Shown piece after piece: positions 25,674 through 34,927 of a DNA stretch of 64,000 nt (positions within the stretch are counted from its first letter, which is position 1; every line of letters begins with the position of its first letter). This DNA comes from Vibrio pacinii DSM 19139 (lineage in GTDB: Bacteria; Pseudomonadota; Gammaproteobacteria; Enterobacterales; Vibrionaceae): NCBI RefSeq assembly GCF_000711795.1, contig NZ_JONH01000012.1, forward strand, positions 1-64,000, in the 5' to 3' direction. The notes under the pieces are model-generated. The model saw nothing but the letters and a program-made list of their open reading frames with translations, ran no database searches and was not told where the DNA came from. A program made the translations under genes and the position numbers.

Positions 25674-26990
25674 TTAATACTCCACTGGCTCTGCCCATTC
25701 TTTTGGTGTGTCGACCAATAATGCATCAAGCAGCCCGCCGCTCGCGTTCATCACACGATACTTTGCATATTGCTCAGCGTAATGCGCATCAAGGTAGTCT
25801 TTTCTCGCTTCAAAAAGTTCGTTTTCGGTATTAAGTAGATCCAGTAGGGTACGTTGGCCGATACCATACTGTTTCTTATAGGCAATAACGGTTTCTGATG
25901 CCGAATCGACGTGGTCAGCAAGGAAGTTCTTTTGTTGTAGGGTTAAGTCTAATGCGCTCCATGACAGTCTTAGGCTCTCTTCAACTTGTCGATAAGCGTC
26001 GTCTCTGAGATCTTTCGCTTTATTAAGTTGGTAGGCTGATCTTTCAGATAAGTCACTGTCAGTACCACCGTTGTACAAGTTGTAGCGCATTCGAAGCATG
26101 GCTAAGGTTTCTTCACTTTGTCCTCGATCACCGCCTGCATCATCGCGCCATGTCTGGCTGGCTTCAATTGAGAATGTTGGAAAATAGTTGCCTTTTGATT
26201 GCTTATATTGGAAGCGGGCTGCATCCACATCAACCATAGAGATACGAATAACAGGGTGTTTATCGAAGGCTTCGACTAATGCGTCCGATAATGACAGCGG
26301 CAGTTTAGACTCATCGGCACGAGGATAAATAAGGCCAAGTGGGGCTTGTCCCACCAAACGTTTAAACTGGGTGTGAGTGTCGATGAGGTTATTCTGCGCG
26401 GCCAGAAGATTACCGTGCGCTTTGGCAATACGGGCTTCAACTTGGGTTACGTCAGCTGTTGAGCCAATCCCCGAAGTCGCTCGTCTCTTGATGTCGCGAT
26501 AGATATCTTTATGCACAGCGAGGTTACTCTCTGAAAGCGCCAGTACTTCAGTCGCCTTTACTGCGTTAAGATAGATTTGAGTAATTTGCAGCGCAAGATC
26601 GGACGCATTCGATAAAAGTTGATAGCGAATTGACTCGGCGTCTGCGGCGGTTCTATCCATATCATTTAAGGTGGCGTTACCATCCCACAATAATTGGGTA
26701 AGGCTGATAGTTGCTTCTTTTCGAGTTAAGTCTGTGTCGTTGCGCCCAGTCGAGGAAGCAGGATCAATGCCTTCATAGCCAATACCGGCGTCTAAGTCTA
26801 GGCTTGGAAGATAAGCACCGCTGGAGGCATCGGCTTGTTTGACCGCACTCTTAAACTCGTTATAAACACTTTTAATTTCGGGGTTGGTTGCTAGGGCAAT
26901 AGCGACGGCTTGTTCGAGTGTTTGCGCGTACGATGGCGCATGAGTCGCCATAATGACACTGCATGCTACAAGTGACTTTTTCCAGTTCAA
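25674..26990 (-). CDS. TolC-family outer-membrane channel (type I secretion, LapE-like)
   Basis: A 438-residue protein with a signal peptide ending in APSYAQ, followed by the duplicated TolC repeat: long helices with TLEQAVAIALATNPEIKSVY near the start and YRQVEESLRLSWSALDLTLQ in the second half, ending in the conserved RTLLDLLNTENELFEARKDY. It should form the trimeric exit duct for a type I system. The start is TTG 26990: AAGGAGG lies five bases upstream and the signal peptide begins MNWKKSL; the frame upstream to 27053 is unsupported. No inner-membrane ABC or adaptor gene is adjacent, so those partners must be elsewhere. Confidence 0.82.
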   Translation of the reverse strand: MNWKKSLVACSVIMATHAPSYAQTLEQAVAIALATNPEIKSVYNEFKSAVKQADASSGAYLPSLDLDAGIGYEGIDPASSTGRNDTDLTRKEATISLTQLLWDGNATLNDMDRTAADAESIRYQLLSNASDLALQITQIYLNAVKATEVLALSESNLAVHKDIYRDIKRRATSGIGSTADVTQVEARIAKAHGNLLAAQNNLIDTHTQFKRLVGQAPLGLIYPRADESKLPLSLSDALVEAFDKHPVIRISMVDVDAARFQYKQSKGNYFPTFSIEASQTWRDDAGGDRGQSEETLAMLRMRYNLYNGGTDSDLSERSAYQLNKAKDLRDDAYRQVEESLRLSWSALDLTLQQKNFLADHVDSASETVIAYKKQYGIGQRTLLDLLNTENELFEARKDYLDAHYAEQYAKYRVMNASGGLLDALLVDTPKEWAEPVEY

Positions 26991-27303
26991 GGTGGCCTCC
27001 TTACTATAGTGCCAAGACTTAGTCCGCTTTAATGAGGGCAGAGAAATCCCCAAAGCCAGCTAGGTAAAAGAAGCTGGCTAGGTAAAAAGATCTTAGTTGA
27101 CTTGGGGATGTTTTGTGAGCTTGTTGTCAATAAAATGTTCTAAAAGTTTTAAACCCGCGACACATTTCGTTAGGACTTTCTTGTTATTAACTAGATTGTC
27201 ATTAGTAACGGGTCTAGTTTTTAGCATGTAGAGGTATGCGAATTTTTCATTCTCATAGGGTAGAAGGAACTATTTAGCATAGACGCAGCAGGGGAACTGG
27301 GTT
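26991..27303. promoter_or_regulatory. Divergent regulatory region, tolC-like / adhesin
   Basis: This 313-base gap has no gene. It contains a perfect 8-bp hairpin, AGCCAGCT with AGCTGGCT (about 27056-27081), whose loop AGGTAAAAGA recurs just outside it as AGGTAAAAAGA, and a 7-bp inverted repeat AACTAGA/TCTAGTT (27189-27195 and 27213-27219) about 90-115 bases before the adhesin ATG. The first lies in the presumed tolC leader and the second in the presumed adhesin promoter, where an activator could bind. No c-di-GMP riboswitch core is visible. Confidence 0.45.
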
Positions 27304-30153
27304 ATGAATGCGAAAAGTCTAGCGACATTAATGCTCGCTAATACCAGCGTGGTTATTGATGTAAACGGGGAAATCCGCGCGCTACTTCCGGGTGAGGTGC
27401 CAGCGCCGGGAGAAGTAGTCGTAACGGTGGGACAAGATACGACAGCAGAAGTTGGAAGCACGATTGATGCTCAGCTATTTGGTAATAACGTTGATGGGAT
27501 TGGTTTAGATCTCGATAACGAAATTGCGTCAATAATTGAGCAAATTGAACAAGGGGTCGATCCAACTCAGAATGATGAATTTGCCACTGCCGCCGGAGGA
27601 CAAAATGGGTCGAGTCCTACCAATACGGGTGCGATTGAGCGAACAGGGGCAGAAACCTTAGCGCAAACTCAGTTTGACACCGCGGGGCTTGAGTCACAGG
27701 GGCTGTCAGAGACACAAAGTTTGGCCGTATTGGATCTCGTCACGGCGCAATTGATCTCTGAAGTAGAAGCTCCGCAATTTGATTTAGACAGTTACAGCTT
27801 TTCCTATGATGAAAACTCACTAGCGGGTGCTGTTGTTGGCACTGTTTCCGCAACCGACCTTGAAGGGGATAGTGTTACTTACTCACTCGTTTTTGAAGAC
27901 GGTAATCCCCTTGCTGATTTCTTTACCATCGACCCTGTTTCGGGAGAAATTTCTCTAACATCAGCAGGCGCTGCCGCTTACACCAATGATTTTGAAGATC
28001 AAGGCGCTATCAATACGCACCAGCTAGTGGTGCAAGCAAGCGATGGCAATAACATTTCTCAAGTGCTTGTCACTCTCAATGAACAAGATGTCAATGAGCC
28101 GCCGACGTTCCAGCCTCCAGAAGATGAAGAGCAAGGCTATGTGTTTAGCTATCCGGAAAATAGCCCAGCCTATGATGAGAACGATGTCGAGGGCACTCGA
28201 ATCGCGTCTGTGTCAGCAAGCGATCCTGAAGGAGTGACAATTAGTTATCGATTAGATTTTGCTGAAGGTGATCCACTCGCGGATTACTTCATGATTGATG
28301 ACAACGGCAATATTTTCCTCACCGAGGCGGGCGCGGAGGCGTTCACCAATGATTATGAAGATCTCAATGTATTAAATGAGCATGGGTTAACCGTGGTCGC
28401 CAGTGATGGGGTCAACGACACCTCGATCAACGTGGCGTTAAGAGAAACCGATGTCAATGAGCCGCCGACGTTCCAGCCTCCTGAAGATGAAGAGCAAGGC
28501 TATGTGTTTAGCTATCCGGAAAATAGCCCAGCCTATGATGAGAACGATGTCGAGGGCACTCGAATCGCGTCTGTGTCAGCAAGCGATCCTGAAGGAGTGA
28601 CAATTAGTTATCGATTAGATTTTGCTGAAGGTGATCCACTCGCGGATTACTTCATGATTGATGACAACGGCAATATTTTTCTCACTGAGGCGGGCGCCGA
28701 AGCGTTCACCAATGACTATGAAGATCTCAATGTATTGAATGAGCATGGGTTAACCGTGGTCGCCAGTGACGGGGTCAACGACACCTTGATCAACGTTACG
28801 CTCAAAGAAGAAAACGTAAACGAATTGCCAGTGTCGGAAGATTTCAATATTGATGCGGGTAATGCGGTATTTGTACCGATTGTGTTTGATTCAGATGATC
28901 CAGCCCTTGACCACATTTCAGATGAGGATGATGATTTTAATAAGGTTGATTTGAATGTCATGATCACCTCTTTACCTACATACGGCACTTTGCTCTACAC
29001 CGATGATTTCGGCGAAAGCCGTGTGATCACCACTGAAGACTTGCATGTAGTAGGACAAGAGATTGATGCGGCTAAACTATTTAACCCGGATAACTTCACC
29101 TACGTACCCGGAGAAGGAGAACCGTTCGAAATTGGTTACAGTGGCGATCCTGAAACCATCATTGGTAGTCTTGATGATGATGGATTTTATAACTGGGGGG
29201 CTTACGTTAGCGATACCGAGCGCCTGATAACACTCGATAATGGCAACACCATCGGCGTAGCATTACTCGACAATAACGATAAGGAGCTAGTTCAATATCT
29301 CGGTGGTACACCACACACCGGATTCGGTATTGGTGATGAAGACGGCCAAGGCCTGAATATGCAAGAAACACTGGTGTTAAATTTGTCAGATAATCCTCTA
29401 GGCGTTGTTACCTTCGGACTAGATGGCCTAGGAGGCTCATTTACTACTAACAGTGCAGTATATGTTGCGGTCACTTATACCTTGGCCGACGGTTCTACTC
29501 ATATAGAACACTACCAAAAAGATGAAGGTGATGTAGGTAACAGTGAAACGTTGTACGAATTTAGCTATTCATCACCAGACAATCCAGTTGTCGAAATGGA
29601 AATGACATCGACAGGTGGCAACTGGGTATTAAGCTATCTTCAAGGCACTCAGGAGATAACTGAAAATGACAGCTTCGATTATGTTGCCGTAGATTCAGAC
29701 TTAGCAGTGAGTAACGAATCTTCAGTCTTCATTGATGTCTCTGATTCGCCTGAATACAGTGTTGTTAGTGCTGATGATACAGGTGAGGTTAACGCTGAAC
29801 TTGGTAATCAAGTCATGTTAGGTGATGAGCAAGATAATGTATTTGTTTGGTTAGATGACATTATCGATAACGGTAGTGATGTGGTCGATAACTTTATCCT
29901 CGGAGAAGACTTACTCGACTTACGCGGGATTTTAGAAGAGGCGGAGAGTGTTGATCTTGAAGATCTGGTTGGCAAGATTGATAGCGAAATCGTTGATGGC
30001 GATATCGTGTTAACGGTTATCGACAATGAGGTGGAACAAAGCATTGTACTTGACGGTGCTGCAAGTGATCCAAGTTTCGCTGTCTTCATTGATAACGGCA
30101 CACTTAACGAGATGGAGATGTTAACGCAAATTCTAAAGACTGATACTGTGTAA
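27304..30153 (+). CDS. Small LapA-like type I-secreted adhesin with cadherin-like repeats
   Basis: A 949-residue acidic, Ca2+-binding-type surface protein. Residues about 13-41 (SVVIDVNGEIRALLPGEV) match the retention-module start of LapA-type adhesins. A TAAG site follows at Thr95-Gly98, the motif cut by the periplasmic protease LapG. Next come cadherin-like domains: one at about 160-260 and two nearly identical 121-residue copies at about 262-503. The last ~110 residues form the VCA0849-type secretion signal (GDEQDNVFVWLDDI, then NFILGEDLLDLRGIL). Start is ATG 27304. It should be exported by a LapBCE-like system and held at the surface until LapG cuts it. LapD, LapG and the ABC partner are not in the window. 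Confidence 0.78.
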   Translation: MNAKSLATLMLANTSVVIDVNGEIRALLPGEVPAPGEVVVTVGQDTTAEVGSTIDAQLFGNNVDGIGLDLDNEIASIIEQIEQGVDPTQNDEFATAAGGQNGSSPTNTGAIERTGAETLAQTQFDTAGLESQGLSETQSLAVLDLVTAQLISEVEAPQFDLDSYSFSYDENSLAGAVVGTVSATDLEGDSVTYSLVFEDGNPLADFFTIDPVSGEISLTSAGAAAYTNDFEDQGAINTHQLVVQASDGNNISQVLVTLNEQDVNEPPTFQPPEDEEQGYVFSYPENSPAYDENDVEGTRIASVSASDPEGVTISYRLDFAEGDPLADYFMIDDNGNIFLTEAGAEAFTNDYEDLNVLNEHGLTVVASDGVNDTSINVALRETDVNEPPTFQPPEDEEQGYVFSYPENSPAYDENDVEGTRIASVSASDPEGVTISYRLDFAEGDPLADYFMIDDNGNIFLTEAGAEAFTNDYEDLNVLNEHGLTVVASDGVNDTLINVTLKEENVNELPVSEDFNIDAGNAVFVPIVFDSDDPALDHISDEDDDFNKVDLNVMITSLPTYGTLLYTDDFGESRVITTEDLHVVGQEIDAAKLFNPDNFTYVPGEGEPFEIGYSGDPETIIGSLDDDGFYNWGAYVSDTERLITLDNGNTIGVALLDNNDKELVQYLGGTPHTGFGIGDEDGQGLNMQETLVLNLSDNPLGVVTFGLDGLGGSFTTNSAVYVAVTYTLADGSTHIEHYQKDEGDVGNSETLYEFSYSSPDNPVVEMEMTSTGGNWVLSYLQGTQEITENDSFDYVAVDSDLAVSNESSVFIDVSDSPEYSVVSADDTGEVNAELGNQVMLGDEQDNVFVWLDDIIDNGSDVVDNFILGEDLLDLRGILEEAESVDLEDLVGKIDSEIVDGDIVLTVIDNEVEQSIVLDGAASDPSFAVFIDNGTLNEMEMLTQILKTDTV
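28087..28812 (+). repeat. Tandem 363-bp near-identical coding repeat in the adhesin
   Basis: Two adjacent copies (28087-28449 and 28450-28812), each 121 codons, begin with the same 14 bases GATGTCAATGAGCC. The first ~230 bases differ at about one position. The last third has several mostly silent changes. The pattern suggests recent duplication with partial gene conversion, and copy number may vary between strains. Confidence 0.9.
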
Positions 30154-30178
30154 TCTCGACGGCAAAGTGTAACAAAAG

Positions 30179-30206
30179 CTGGCCTCAATTAGGCCAGTTT
30201 TGTTTT
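30179..30206 (+). terminator. Terminator of the adhesin gene
   Basis: CTGGCCT pairs with AGGCCAG around CAATT and is followed by TTTTGTTTT. Confidence 0.85.
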
Positions 30207-30319
30207 GATAGTTAGATAAAAATTTTGCTTCTTGACTACAAATTATTATTGCCAGTGCGTCGCATTTTATGATAATTTTCGCCGCAATCTCGGAGATGAG
30301 TCGAAAAGATATTCTGGGG

Positions 30320-30450
30320 GATACGCGTGATGACATTCGGGCTGAGTGAGCATCACGTAGGGTAGGTATCGACAAGTCCTTTTGTCGATAGACGGGATAC
30401 TAATGTCGCTTAGCGGCATGTGAATGGGAAACCCAACATTGAATTCACAT
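30320..30450 (+). ncRNA. Structured RNA leader, candidate DABA-DC-AT motif
   Basis: Four hairpins follow each other in a 5' leader over 300 bases long: CGTGATG/CATCACG (30326-30357), a 9-bp stem TATCGACAA/TTGTCGATA with a 6-base loop (30367-30390), ATGTCGC/GCGGCAT (30403-30419), and GTGAAT/ATTCAC (30420-30448) enclosing GGG-AAA-CCC. Downstream are two more: TCCATC/GATGGA (30545-30559) and CACGC/GCGTG (30573-30596). A conserved RNA called the DABA-DC-AT motif has been described upstream of diaminobutyrate decarboxylase/aminotransferase genes; the downstream gene is exactly that, so this is the likely match, but it was not checked against a covariance model. No ORF is visible in 30207-30668. 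Confidence 0.55.
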
Positions 30451-30668
30451 AAAAAACAACCATTAATCAGCTTCGTTCTTCCTCAATGCCCTGTTCTACA
30501 AGACAGTTGCATTACTGAACCTTGATTTAATTACCAGTATATAGTCCATCTTTGATGGAGCGATTTGTCGTACACGCTACTTTATTTTAGTGCGTGACTC
30601 TTTGCTTTGCCCTCATTCTAGAATCGGTTTCTGAATAGGGAAATAAAACTATTTCAAGGGATTACATC

Positions 30669-33554
30669 ATGAGCACCGCCTTTGAAGTCGATAATTCATT
30701 TATCGCAACACCTTTTTCTACTCAGGTTCCCGTTCTGGAAGGTATTTACGATCTTACTCCAGACCAGGTTCTTCTTGACCAAGAGCAGCATGAATCTGCC
30801 GTTCGTTCATACCCTCGTCGACTCCCTATTGCTATTAAACAGGCATACGGGGCGCTCGTGGAAGATACGCGTGGTCAATTATTTCTCGATTGTTTGGCTG
30901 GAGCTGGCACGTTGGCAATGGGTTATAACCACCCAGAGATCAACCAAGCGCTTAAAGACCAACTTGACAGCGGTTTACCATATCAAACATTGGACATCGC
31001 CACTGAAGCGAAAACCAAGTTCATTAAGGCCGTTAAAGACTTTTTGCCTGAGCAATTGGGTAATCACTGTGTGATTCAGTTTTGTGGCCCATCAGGCGCA
31101 GATGCGGTTGAAGCAGCGATTAAACTGGCTAAGCAGACGACTGGGCGTAATACCATGTTTGCTTTTCGTGGTGCCTACCATGGTATGACCAATGGTACCA
31201 TGGGAATGATGGGGAATTTAGGTACAAAAGCACGTCGTACAGGTTTGATGTCTGACGTCCACTTTATGCCATTCCCATATAACTTGCGTTGCCCGTTTGG
31301 TTTAGGCGGAGATGAAGGCGCTAAAGCGAGCATTCGTTATATCGAACGTCTTCTTCACGATGATGAAGCAGGAATAATGAAGCCTGCCGCTATCGTGGTA
31401 GAGCCCGTTCAAGGCGAAGGCGGCGTTATCCCTGCTCCAGCGTTCTGGCTGCGAGAGTTGCGCCGCATTTGTGATGAGCATGGCATCCTACTTATCTTTG
31501 ACGAAATTCAGTGTGGCGTTGGCAAAACAGGTTACAACTTCGCTTTCGAAGAAGCAGGTATCGTACCCGATGTGCTCTGCTTATCGAAAGCGATCGGCGG
31601 TGGTATGCCGATGTCGCTATTGGTGATTAAAAAAGATCATGATACGTGGAAGCCTGGTGAGCATACGGGTACGTTCCGTGGCAACCAACTTGCGATGGTT
31701 TCAGGCGCCAAGGCTCTTGAAATTATTCAGCGTGATAACCTTGTTGAGCATGCCAATATTGCTGGTCAATATTTACGTCATGGTCTTGAAGCGATCCAAA
31801 AACGTGTTGACTGTATTGCTGAGGTCCGAGGCAAAGGGTTGATGCTGGGTGTTGAAATCCGTAAGCCGGGCAATGAACTGAACAAGTTTGGAGAGCCTGC
31901 ATCGGATGGTGAGCTTACCCTAAGAATTCAACGTGCGGCGCTAGAGCGTGGATTGATGATCGAAAAGGGTGGTCGTGACGGCTCGGTGATTCGTTTCCTT
32001 GCGCCTTTGATTATCTCTTTTGAGCAGATCGACTTTGCACTGCGTGTGATTGAAGAGGCTATGTTAGTCTCAGGCGCCAATAAAGTCGATGCTGAGCAGG
32101 CCAATCAAAGTTGGAAGCAGCACTTTATCCATACCGGAGAGATGGGAAGTCACGAGTTTGCTAAGGTGATGAACCACACCACGGCGACAATGAAGTCGGT
32201 ATTTGAACAAGTAGACGCGCCATACTCTGGTCTTGATCCTAAGCTTTTGCAAAGTGCGATCAACGCCGTTGACCTCGATAACAAGAATGCTTCGCTTATC
32301 GATGTGATTGGCGAAACAGCAGATCTTGTGGCGAAGAATGCTATCTTTACCCAACATCCCAACTGTATTGCGCATTTGCATACTCCGCCGTTAATGCCAG
32401 CCGTGGCAGCGGAAGCAATGATTGCGGCGTTAAACCAATCGATGGACTCTTGGGATCAGGCGTCATCAGCGACCTATGTCGAGCAGAAAGTCACCGACTG
32501 GCTATGTGAAAAGTACGACCTTGGCGAGCAGTCAGACGGTATTTTTACCAGTGGCGGCACGCAAAGTAACCAAATGGGACTCATGCTCGCACGCGACTGG
32601 ATTGCCGATAAGTTATCGGGACATTCGATCCAAAAGCTTGGTCTTCCTGACTATGCAGACAAACTGCGTATTGTGTGTTCAAAGAAATCTCACTTTACGG
32701 TACAAAAATCCGCCTCTTGGATGGGATTAGGTGAAAAAGCGATTTTAGCAGTAGATGCCAACGTAGACGGTACGATGGATGTCACTCAGCTTGACGCAGC
32801 CATTGAACAGGCAAAAGCTGAAGGTTTGATTCCTTTTGCTATCGTGGGTACCGCTGGTACAACCGATCACGGAGCGATTGACGATCTTGATTTTATCGCT
32901 GATATGGCTGACAAGCATCAGATGTGGATGCATGTTGACGGCGCGTACGGTGGTGCATTAATTCTAAGTAGCCACAAGAATCGTCTTAAAGGCGTTGAGC
33001 GCGCAGCGTCGGTAAGCGTTGATTTCCACAAGCTGTTTTACCAAACAATTAGCTGCGGTGCTTTACTGGTCAACGACAAAGCTAACTTCAAGTTTCTTCT
33101 GCACCATGCAGATTACTTGAACCGTGAACATGATGAGCTGCCAAACTTGGTCGACAAGTCTATCGCGACAACTAAGCGCTTTGATGCATTGAAAGTGTTT
33201 ATGACAATGCAGAATGTTGGCCCAGACACTTTAGGTGAAATGTACGATCATCTCTTGGCCCAAACTCAGCAAGTGGCATATTTAGTGCGCAGTAATGACA
33301 GTTTGGAGTTATTGGCAGAACCTGCTTTGTCGACAGTTTTGTTCCGCGCAGTGCATGGGAATACCGACCTAGATGAACTCAATAAAACTCTAAGACTAGA
33401 AGCGCTAACACGTGGTGTAGCGGTACTTGGAGAAACTGTTGTGGATGGCAAATCGGCCCTTAAATTCACAATACTAAACCCTTGCTTGAAGATCTCGGAC
33501 TTCGAATCTTTGCTAAATAAAATTAATACTCTAGCGGTTGAGCTAGCGAAATAA
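30669..33554 (+). CDS. L-2,4-diaminobutyrate aminotransferase / decarboxylase fusion
   Basis: A 961-residue bifunctional PLP enzyme for 1,3-diaminopropane. Residues about 1-465 are a class III aminotransferase making 2,4-diaminobutyrate from aspartate semialdehyde, with PLP Lys307 in LCLSKAIGGGMP. Residues about 480-961 are a group II decarboxylase turning it into 1,3-diaminopropane, with PLP Lys788 in VDFHKLFYQ. In many bacteria these are two separate genes; the fusion is the Vibrio form. The next two genes complete norspermidine synthesis. ATG 30669 has AAGGGA upstream. Expression is probably controlled by the long structured leader. Confidence 0.93.
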   Translation: MSTAFEVDNSFIATPFSTQVPVLEGIYDLTPDQVLLDQEQHESAVRSYPRRLPIAIKQAYGALVEDTRGQLFLDCLAGAGTLAMGYNHPEINQALKDQLDSGLPYQTLDIATEAKTKFIKAVKDFLPEQLGNHCVIQFCGPSGADAVEAAIKLAKQTTGRNTMFAFRGAYHGMTNGTMGMMGNLGTKARRTGLMSDVHFMPFPYNLRCPFGLGGDEGAKASIRYIERLLHDDEAGIMKPAAIVVEPVQGEGGVIPAPAFWLRELRRICDEHGILLIFDEIQCGVGKTGYNFAFEEAGIVPDVLCLSKAIGGGMPMSLLVIKKDHDTWKPGEHTGTFRGNQLAMVSGAKALEIIQRDNLVEHANIAGQYLRHGLEAIQKRVDCIAEVRGKGLMLGVEIRKPGNELNKFGEPASDGELTLRIQRAALERGLMIEKGGRDGSVIRFLAPLIISFEQIDFALRVIEEAMLVSGANKVDAEQANQSWKQHFIHTGEMGSHEFAKVMNHTTATMKSVFEQVDAPYSGLDPKLLQSAINAVDLDNKNASLIDVIGETADLVAKNAIFTQHPNCIAHLHTPPLMPAVAAEAMIAALNQSMDSWDQASSATYVEQKVTDWLCEKYDLGEQSDGIFTSGGTQSNQMGLMLARDWIADKLSGHSIQKLGLPDYADKLRIVCSKKSHFTVQKSASWMGLGEKAILAVDANVDGTMDVTQLDAAIEQAKAEGLIPFAIVGTAGTTDHGAIDDLDFIADMADKHQMWMHVDGAYGGALILSSHKNRLKGVERAASVSVDFHKLFYQTISCGALLVNDKANFKFLLHHADYLNREHDELPNLVDKSIATTKRFDALKVFMTMQNVGPDTLGEMYDHLLAQTQQVAYLVRSNDSLELLAEPALSTVLFRAVHGNTDLDELNKTLRLEALTRGVAVLGETVVDGKSALKFTILNPCLKISDFESLLNKINTLAVELAK

Positions 33555-33568
33555 AGGTAACGAAAACT

Positions 33569-34813
33569 ATGGCAATTCTACAAATTGGTGCAGGCGGCGT
33601 TGGCTGGGTAGTTGCACATAAAGCAGCGCAAAACAACGACGTTCTGGGTGATATCACCATTGCATCACGTACCGTGGGCAAATGTGAAAAAATCATTGAA
33701 TCTATTCAGAATAAAAACAACCTGAAAGATCCATCGAAGAAATTAGAAGCTCGTGCAGTCAATGCCGATGACGTTGACTCTCTCGTTGCTCTTATTAAAG
33801 AAGTTCAGCCTGATCTTGTGATCAACGCAGGTCCTCCATGGGTCAACATGTCAATCATGGAAGCGTGTTACCAAGCTAAGGTATCTTACCTAGATACTTC
33901 GGTTGCAGTCGACTTGTGCAGCGAAGGCCAACAAGTACCACAAGCGTACGACTGGCAATGGGGCTACCGCGAGAAGTTTGAACAAGCAGGCATCACAGGT
34001 ATTCTAGGTGCCGGTTTCGATCCGGGCGTGGTATCCGTATTTGCCGCTTATGCTGTAAAACATCTGTTTGATGAAATCGATACTATTGACGTCATGGACG
34101 TTAACGCTGGCGACCACGGCAAGAAGTTCGCGACTAACTTTGACCCAGAAACCAACATGTTAGAGATCCAAGGCGACTCTTTCTACTGGGAAAATGGCGA
34201 GTGGAAACAAGTGCCTTGTCATTCTCGTATGCTTGAGTTTGATTTCCCGAACTGTGGTTCGCACAAAGTTTACTCAATGGCACACGACGAAGTGCGTTCA
34301 ATGCAAGAGTTTATTCCGGCAAAACGTATCGAGTTCTGGATGGGTTTTGGTGACCGTTACCTAAACTATTTCAATGTAATGCGTGATATCGGCCTGCTAA
34401 GCCCTGATCCGCTCACACTCCACGACGGTACCGTGGTTCAGCCGTTACACGTTCTTAAAGCACTGCTTCCAGACCCAACGTCTCTTGCGCCGGGTTATAC
34501 AGGCTTAACGTGTATTGGTACTTGGGTTCAAGGTAAGAAAGACGGCAAGGAGCGCAGCGTATTTATCTACAACAACGCTGACCATGAAGTGGCATATGAA
34601 GACGTTGAGCACCAAGCGATCTCTTACACCACTGGTGTTCCTGCGATCACGGCGGCACTACAATTTTTCCGCGGCAAGTGGGCAGACAAAGGCGTGTTCA
34701 ACATGGAACAGCTAGACCCAGATCCGTTCTTAGAAACGATGCCTGCTATCGGCCTAGATTGGCATGTACAAGAACTAGATCCGAGCCAGCCTGTGATCCA
34801 CAAGTTGAAATAA
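33569..34813 (+). CDS. Carboxynorspermidine dehydrogenase (synthase)
   Basis: A 414-residue enzyme that joins 1,3-diaminopropane and aspartate semialdehyde with NADPH to give carboxynorspermidine. It is related to saccharopine dehydrogenase: the Rossmann motif is IGAGGVGWVVAHKA at residues 6-19, followed by INAGPPWVNMSIMEACYQAK and GAGFDPGVVSVFAAY. It lies 14 bases after the fusion gene, with AAAGGTAA as RBS, so it is co-transcribed. Context between the diaminopropane enzyme and nspC makes the assignment firm. Confidence 0.93.
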   Translation: MAILQIGAGGVGWVVAHKAAQNNDVLGDITIASRTVGKCEKIIESIQNKNNLKDPSKKLEARAVNADDVDSLVALIKEVQPDLVINAGPPWVNMSIMEACYQAKVSYLDTSVAVDLCSEGQQVPQAYDWQWGYREKFEQAGITGILGAGFDPGVVSVFAAYAVKHLFDEIDTIDVMDVNAGDHGKKFATNFDPETNMLEIQGDSFYWENGEWKQVPCHSRMLEFDFPNCGSHKVYSMAHDEVRSMQEFIPAKRIEFWMGFGDRYLNYFNVMRDIGLLSPDPLTLHDGTVVQPLHVLKALLPDPTSLAPGYTGLTCIGTWVQGKKDGKERSVFIYNNADHEVAYEDVEHQAISYTTGVPAITAALQFFRGKWADKGVFNMEQLDPDPFLETMPAIGLDWHVQELDPSQPVIHKLK

Positions 34814-34846
34814 GAACGTCACTGCTCTTATTTGAAATCTAAATGT

Positions 34847-34875
34847 AAGCCGATGCACCTGCGTCGGCTTTGTTC
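34847..34875 (+). terminator. Hairpin between the dehydrogenase gene and nspC
   Basis: AAGCCGA (34847-34853) pairs with TCGGCTT (34864-34870), followed by TGTTCGATTTT. The T-run is weak, so it may attenuate rather than stop transcription into nspC, 57 bases further on. Confidence 0.5.
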
Positions 34876-34927
34876 GATTTTATATTTATAGTGCCTTCGT
34901 TTACGCGAGGGAGCTTAAGGTATTTAA

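Noticed and set aside
27230..27303. ACGCAGCAGGGG stretch before the adhesin, resembling part of a c-di-GMP-I riboswitch
   Set aside because: Only one short block looks similar; the two conserved cores and the tetraloop/receptor arrangement are missing.
28087..28812. Regular repeats that could suggest a CRISPR-like or intergenic array
   Set aside because: The repeats are in frame, 121 codons long, and encode cadherin-like domains of the adhesin.
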